Shown here: in pieces, positions 6,141-7,747 of the stretch | Layout of the letters: each line of letters begins with the position of its first letter | Position numbering within the stretch: the first letter of the stretch is position 1 | Assembly: GCA_034658975.1 (NCBI GenBank) | Contig: JAYEGJ010000116.1 | Span: 1 to 7,747 of the forward strand | DNA length: 7,747 bases | Reading direction: 5' to 3' | From: SZUA-217 sp034658975 | Lineage (GTDB): Bacteria > Actinomycetota > Acidimicrobiia > Spongiisociales > ZC4RG35 | Made by a program: the position numbers and the translations under genes | The notes under the pieces: generated by a model | Database searches by the model: none | The model's input: only the letters and a program-made list of their open reading frames with translations | What the model was told of the DNA's origin: nothing

Positions 6141-6186
6141 GACCGACGGGGCCCATGTCACAAGCGATGGCATGGGCCTCTCGGTC
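6141..6186. terminator. Long stem-loop ending the membrane-protein gene
   Basis: GACCGA (6141-6146) pairs with TCGGTC (6181-6186), and GGGGCCCATG (6148-6157) with CATGGGCCTC (6171-6180, one G-T pair), giving 16 base pairs with a single bulged C at 6147 and a 13-base loop. It begins nine bases after the stop of the plus-strand gene. It is the strongest hairpin in the window. There is no U-tract, but it is well placed to stop transcription from both directions. Confidence 0.65.
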
Positions 6187-6228
6187 GTTCTGAGCACGGC
6201 CAGCCGTGGTCGACCCATAAGGCCCTCC

Positions 6229-6251
6229 GCCCATCAGTCTCCAGGATGGGC
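6229..6251 (-). terminator. truA terminator stem-loop
   Basis: GCCCATC (6229-6235) pairs perfectly with GATGGGC (6245-6251) around a nine-base loop, 18 bases downstream of the truA stop on the minus strand. Together with the larger hairpin at 6141-6186 it fills the 137-bp gap between the two convergent genes, in which I see nothing else. Confidence 0.55.
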
Positions 6252-6269
6252 AACAACCCAGCTAGGGCA

Positions 6270-7001
6270 CTAATACCCCACTTCCCAGAGAACCAGACCA
6301 TGAGGAGGGGCAACCGAGGCAACCTTGCTGCGATCGCGGGAGGCGATCACATCAACGGCTTTGCCCGGATCGGAGAAGCCGCGCCCCACGTCGTAGGTAT
6401 AACCGACAATCGAACGAACCATCTGGTGGCAAAAGGCGTTGGCCTTGACCCAGAACTCGAGACGATCGGGCTTCACGATCCACTCGGCACGCTCCACTCG
6501 GCGGACGTTGCTCTTGCCCTCGACAAACTTGCAGAACGAGCTGAAATCATGGTCTCCCACCATCGCCGCCGCGACATCTTCCATCGCGCCGACGTCGAGC
6601 GGACGATTGACATGCCACATCGTGAGCCGGGTGAGGGGATTGGACGCCGGCCCGGTGTCGATCCCGTAGCGGTAGAGACGCCACTTCGCAGAGAACCGGG
6701 CATTGAAGTCGGCGCCCGTTTCTGCTGTCCTCAGGATGGCGATCTCCGGACCGAGAAGCCCGTTGAGAGACCGGCGGAATGGTTCGAGATCGAGAGATTC
6801 GTCCGAGTCGAATGAGACCACCTGGCCGCGGGCGTGGACTCCGGCGTCCGTCCGGCCGGCGACCGATGTTCGTGGCGTAGCACCCAGGAGAGTCGTTAGC
6901 GCGGTCTCCAACTCCCCCTGAACGGTCCTGTGGCCGAGTTGCTTGGCGTATCCCCGAAACCCGGTGCCGTCGTACGACAGATCCAACCGGACGACAGGCA
7001 T
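6270..7001 (-). CDS. truA: tRNA pseudouridine(38-40) synthase
   Basis: TruA converts uridines 38-40 in the anticodon stem of many tRNAs to pseudouridine. The true start is the ATG at 7001, giving MPVVRLDLSYDGTGFRGYAKQ; the longer frame upstream to 7181 is only shadow of the gene before it. The catalytic Asp52 lies in GRTDAGVHA (49-57), and FNARFSAKWRLYRY (99-112) carries the conserved active-site tyrosine, probably Tyr110. FCHQMVRSIVG (190-200) is another family block. At 243 residues it is somewhat shorter than E. coli TruA (270) but complete. The ATG overlaps the stop of the YIP1 gene by one base (TGATG), implying coupled translation. In many actinobacteria truA lies close upstream of rplM; here about 1.9 kb of accessory DNA separates them. 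Confidence 0.96.
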   Translation of the reverse strand: MPVVRLDLSYDGTGFRGYAKQLGHRTVQGELETALTTLLGATPRTSVAGRTDAGVHARGQVVSFDSDESLDLEPFRRSLNGLLGPEIAILRTAETGADFNARFSAKWRLYRYGIDTGPASNPLTRLTMWHVNRPLDVGAMEDVAAAMVGDHDFSSFCKFVEGKSNVRRVERAEWIVKPDRLEFWVKANAFCHQMVRSIVGYTYDVGRGFSDPGKAVDVIASRDRSKVASVAPPHGLVLWEVGY

Positions 7002-7525
7002 CAGCCGAATATGCCGCCGAGGATGGCGAACGGCACCCCGATGAGAGCCCTGACAATGGCCGCCACGGCGAATCCGATGAGGACCGAGACTGCTGCGTTG
7101 CGGATCTGAAGGTCGGTCGCCTCCTGAGTGGCAATGGTCAGCACCACGAGGTACCAGATGAGGCCCAAGCCGGCGATCCAACTCCCAAAGATCTCCAGGA
7201 GCAGTGGCAGTGCGGCGAGTCCGTGCATGGCGATCATCGCTTGGGGTCGATTAGTCGATCCGAACAGTCTGGTAGCGGCGAACCAGGTGGCGAACGCCAG
7301 GATGAGCCACGAGGCGACCGCGGCGATCAGAATCTGAAAGAGACGAGCGACCGAGAAGAACCCGAAACCGTCGTGGATTGCCAGGATGCCCAGATAGGTA
7401 AGCGCCCCCACGAGGGCGACGATGATCGCCCCATCGGCGGCGGCGTCATCATCGAAGAATGCCTCGGTGAAGGTCTTCCTGTCGAACATCGCAGCTCGAA
7501 TGGCACGGGTGAACATCTTGGTCAC
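7001..7525 (-). CDS. YIP1-family membrane protein
   Basis: This 174-residue protein resembles small bacterial YIP1-domain membrane proteins, whose biochemical role is unknown. A short amphipathic N-terminus (FTRAIRAAMFDRKTFTEAFF, 5-24) is followed by an acidic patch DDD (25-27) and hydrophobic segments at about 33-50, 62-84, 98-132 (two close spans) and 143-170, so four or five membrane passes. The start is GTG at 7525 or ATG at 7516; neither has a good ribosome site. A TACGCT (7534-7539) eight bases before the GTG would allow a leaderless transcript. It overlaps truA by one base, so the two are likely co-transcribed. Family assignment is by general pattern and is less firm than that of its neighbours. 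Confidence 0.7.
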   Translation of the reverse strand: MTKMFTRAIRAAMFDRKTFTEAFFDDDAAADGAIIVALVGALTYLGILAIHDGFGFFSVARLFQILIAAVASWLILAFATWFAATRLFGSTNRPQAMIAMHGLAALPLLLEIFGSWIAGLGLIWYLVVLTIATQEATDLQIRNAAVSVLIGFAVAAIVRALIGVPFAILGGIFG

Positions 7526-7577
7526 GAGCGGGCAGCGTAATGAGCTTGCCGAGGTGAAGGAGCCAGCTGCCGGCTGA

Positions 7578-7598
7578 AGCCCCCTCCCCGGCTCCGCC
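7578..7598. repeat. Intergenic G/C-rich repeat, copy 2
   Basis: Matches 9-29 at 19 of 21 positions. It contains CCGGC-tcc-GCCGG (7588-7600), a further small hairpin. It forms the left arm of the larger inverted structure that follows coaA. Confidence 0.5.
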
Positions 7599-7650
7599 GG
7601 TACTCCCCCGAACGCTTCGCCCTGGGGGGAGAGACGGGCGACGGAGGGGG
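7580..7650 (-). terminator. Nested stem structure downstream of coaA
   Basis: An outer 8-bp stem CCCCCTCC/GGAGGGGG (7580-7587 with 7643-7650) encloses an inner 7-bp stem CTCCCCC/GGGGGAG (7603-7609 with 7625-7631). It starts four bases after the coaA stop and fills most of the 128-bp gap before the YIP1 gene. There is no U-tract. It is likely a terminator, which would leave the YIP1-truA pair dependent on a promoter in the remaining ~50 bp. Confidence 0.5.
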
Positions 7651-7653
7651 TGT

Positions 7654-7747
7654 TCAGCGGCGGAGACGCACCCGGCTGACCGTGTGGTCCAGTTCCTTCT
7701 GGAGAATCAGTGTTGCCCGCTCGCGAGTCGGGAGGATGTTCTCGTTG
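7654..7747 (-). CDS. coaA: Pantothenate kinase, C-terminal end (partial)
   Basis: Only the last 30 codons are in the window; the gene runs off the right edge. The residues NENILPTRERATLIL followed by QKELDHTVSRVRLRR and a TGA match the C-terminus of type I (CoaA, P-loop) pantothenate kinases, which end with an N-I-x-PTR-x-RA-x-LIL block and a basic VRLRK-like tail. CoaA phosphorylates pantothenate in the first step of coenzyme A synthesis. The match is short but distinctive. Confidence 0.85.
   Translation of the reverse strand, partial: NENILPTRERATLILQKELDHTVSRVRLRR

Noticed and set aside
5625..6218. 197-codon minus-strand frame opposite the membrane-protein gene
   Set aside because: The plus-strand frame has a near-perfect ribosome site and a membrane segment and ends before a strong terminator. 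The minus frame reads through that terminator and the divergent promoter.
6270..7181. Longer truA with 60 extra N-terminal residues
   Set aside because: The extra residues are Arg/His/Gly-rich out-of-frame sequence within the YIP1 gene. The family N-terminus starts at the ATG at 7001, which overlaps the YIP1 stop.
1..7747. CRISPR array, tRNA genes, insertion sequences or phage genes
   Set aside because: No regularly spaced repeats, cloverleaf-like sequence, transposase motif or phage protein was seen on either strand.

Overview
The window looks like chromosomal DNA of a high-GC actinobacterium. The gene string rplM-rpsI-glmM-glmS with truA nearby on the same strand is a classic actinobacterial arrangement, the codons end mostly in G or C, and a SARP/BTAD-type regulator is present, a family concentrated in Actinobacteria. 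The G/C-rich hairpin repeats between genes would fit a lineage such as Acidimicrobiia, but that class-level placement is only a guess.

Most genes lie on the minus strand, so transcription of the core genes runs from the right end to the left. From the right there is the 3' end of coaA (pantothenate kinase, cut by the window edge), a YIP1-type membrane protein overlapping by one base with truA (tRNA pseudouridine synthase), then, after an accessory segment, rplM and rpsI (ribosomal proteins L13 and S9, again overlapping by one base), glmM (phosphoglucosamine mutase) and glmS (glucosamine-6-phosphate synthase). GlmS and GlmM act in order in making UDP-GlcNAc for peptidoglycan: GlmS makes glucosamine-6-P and GlmM converts it to glucosamine-1-P.

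The accessory segment (about 4440-6270) between truA and rplM breaks the core order. It holds a plus-strand relic of threonine ammonia-lyase, a minus-strand SARP-like regulator, and a divergent plus-strand gene for an unrecognised single-pass membrane protein. In the relic the first ~20 residues and the C-terminal ACT domain survive, in different frames, with the catalytic domain lost. The short divergent promoter region between regulator and membrane protein carries a hexamer repeated at exactly 11 bp, the spacing used by SARP binding sites. Stem-loops close each convergent gene pair.

Non-coding features include a structured rplM leader with a reasonable promoter, a 284-bp glmM-glmS interval with four perfect inverted repeats and an overlapping doubtful small ORF, and a G/C-rich intergenic repeat found downstream of both glmS and coaA. 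No tRNA, rRNA, CRISPR array, insertion sequence or phage gene was seen. I do not see an obviously new multi-gene system. The most unusual items are the internally deleted threonine ammonia-lyase, the regulator/membrane-protein pair with its candidate operator, and the structured glmS leader.
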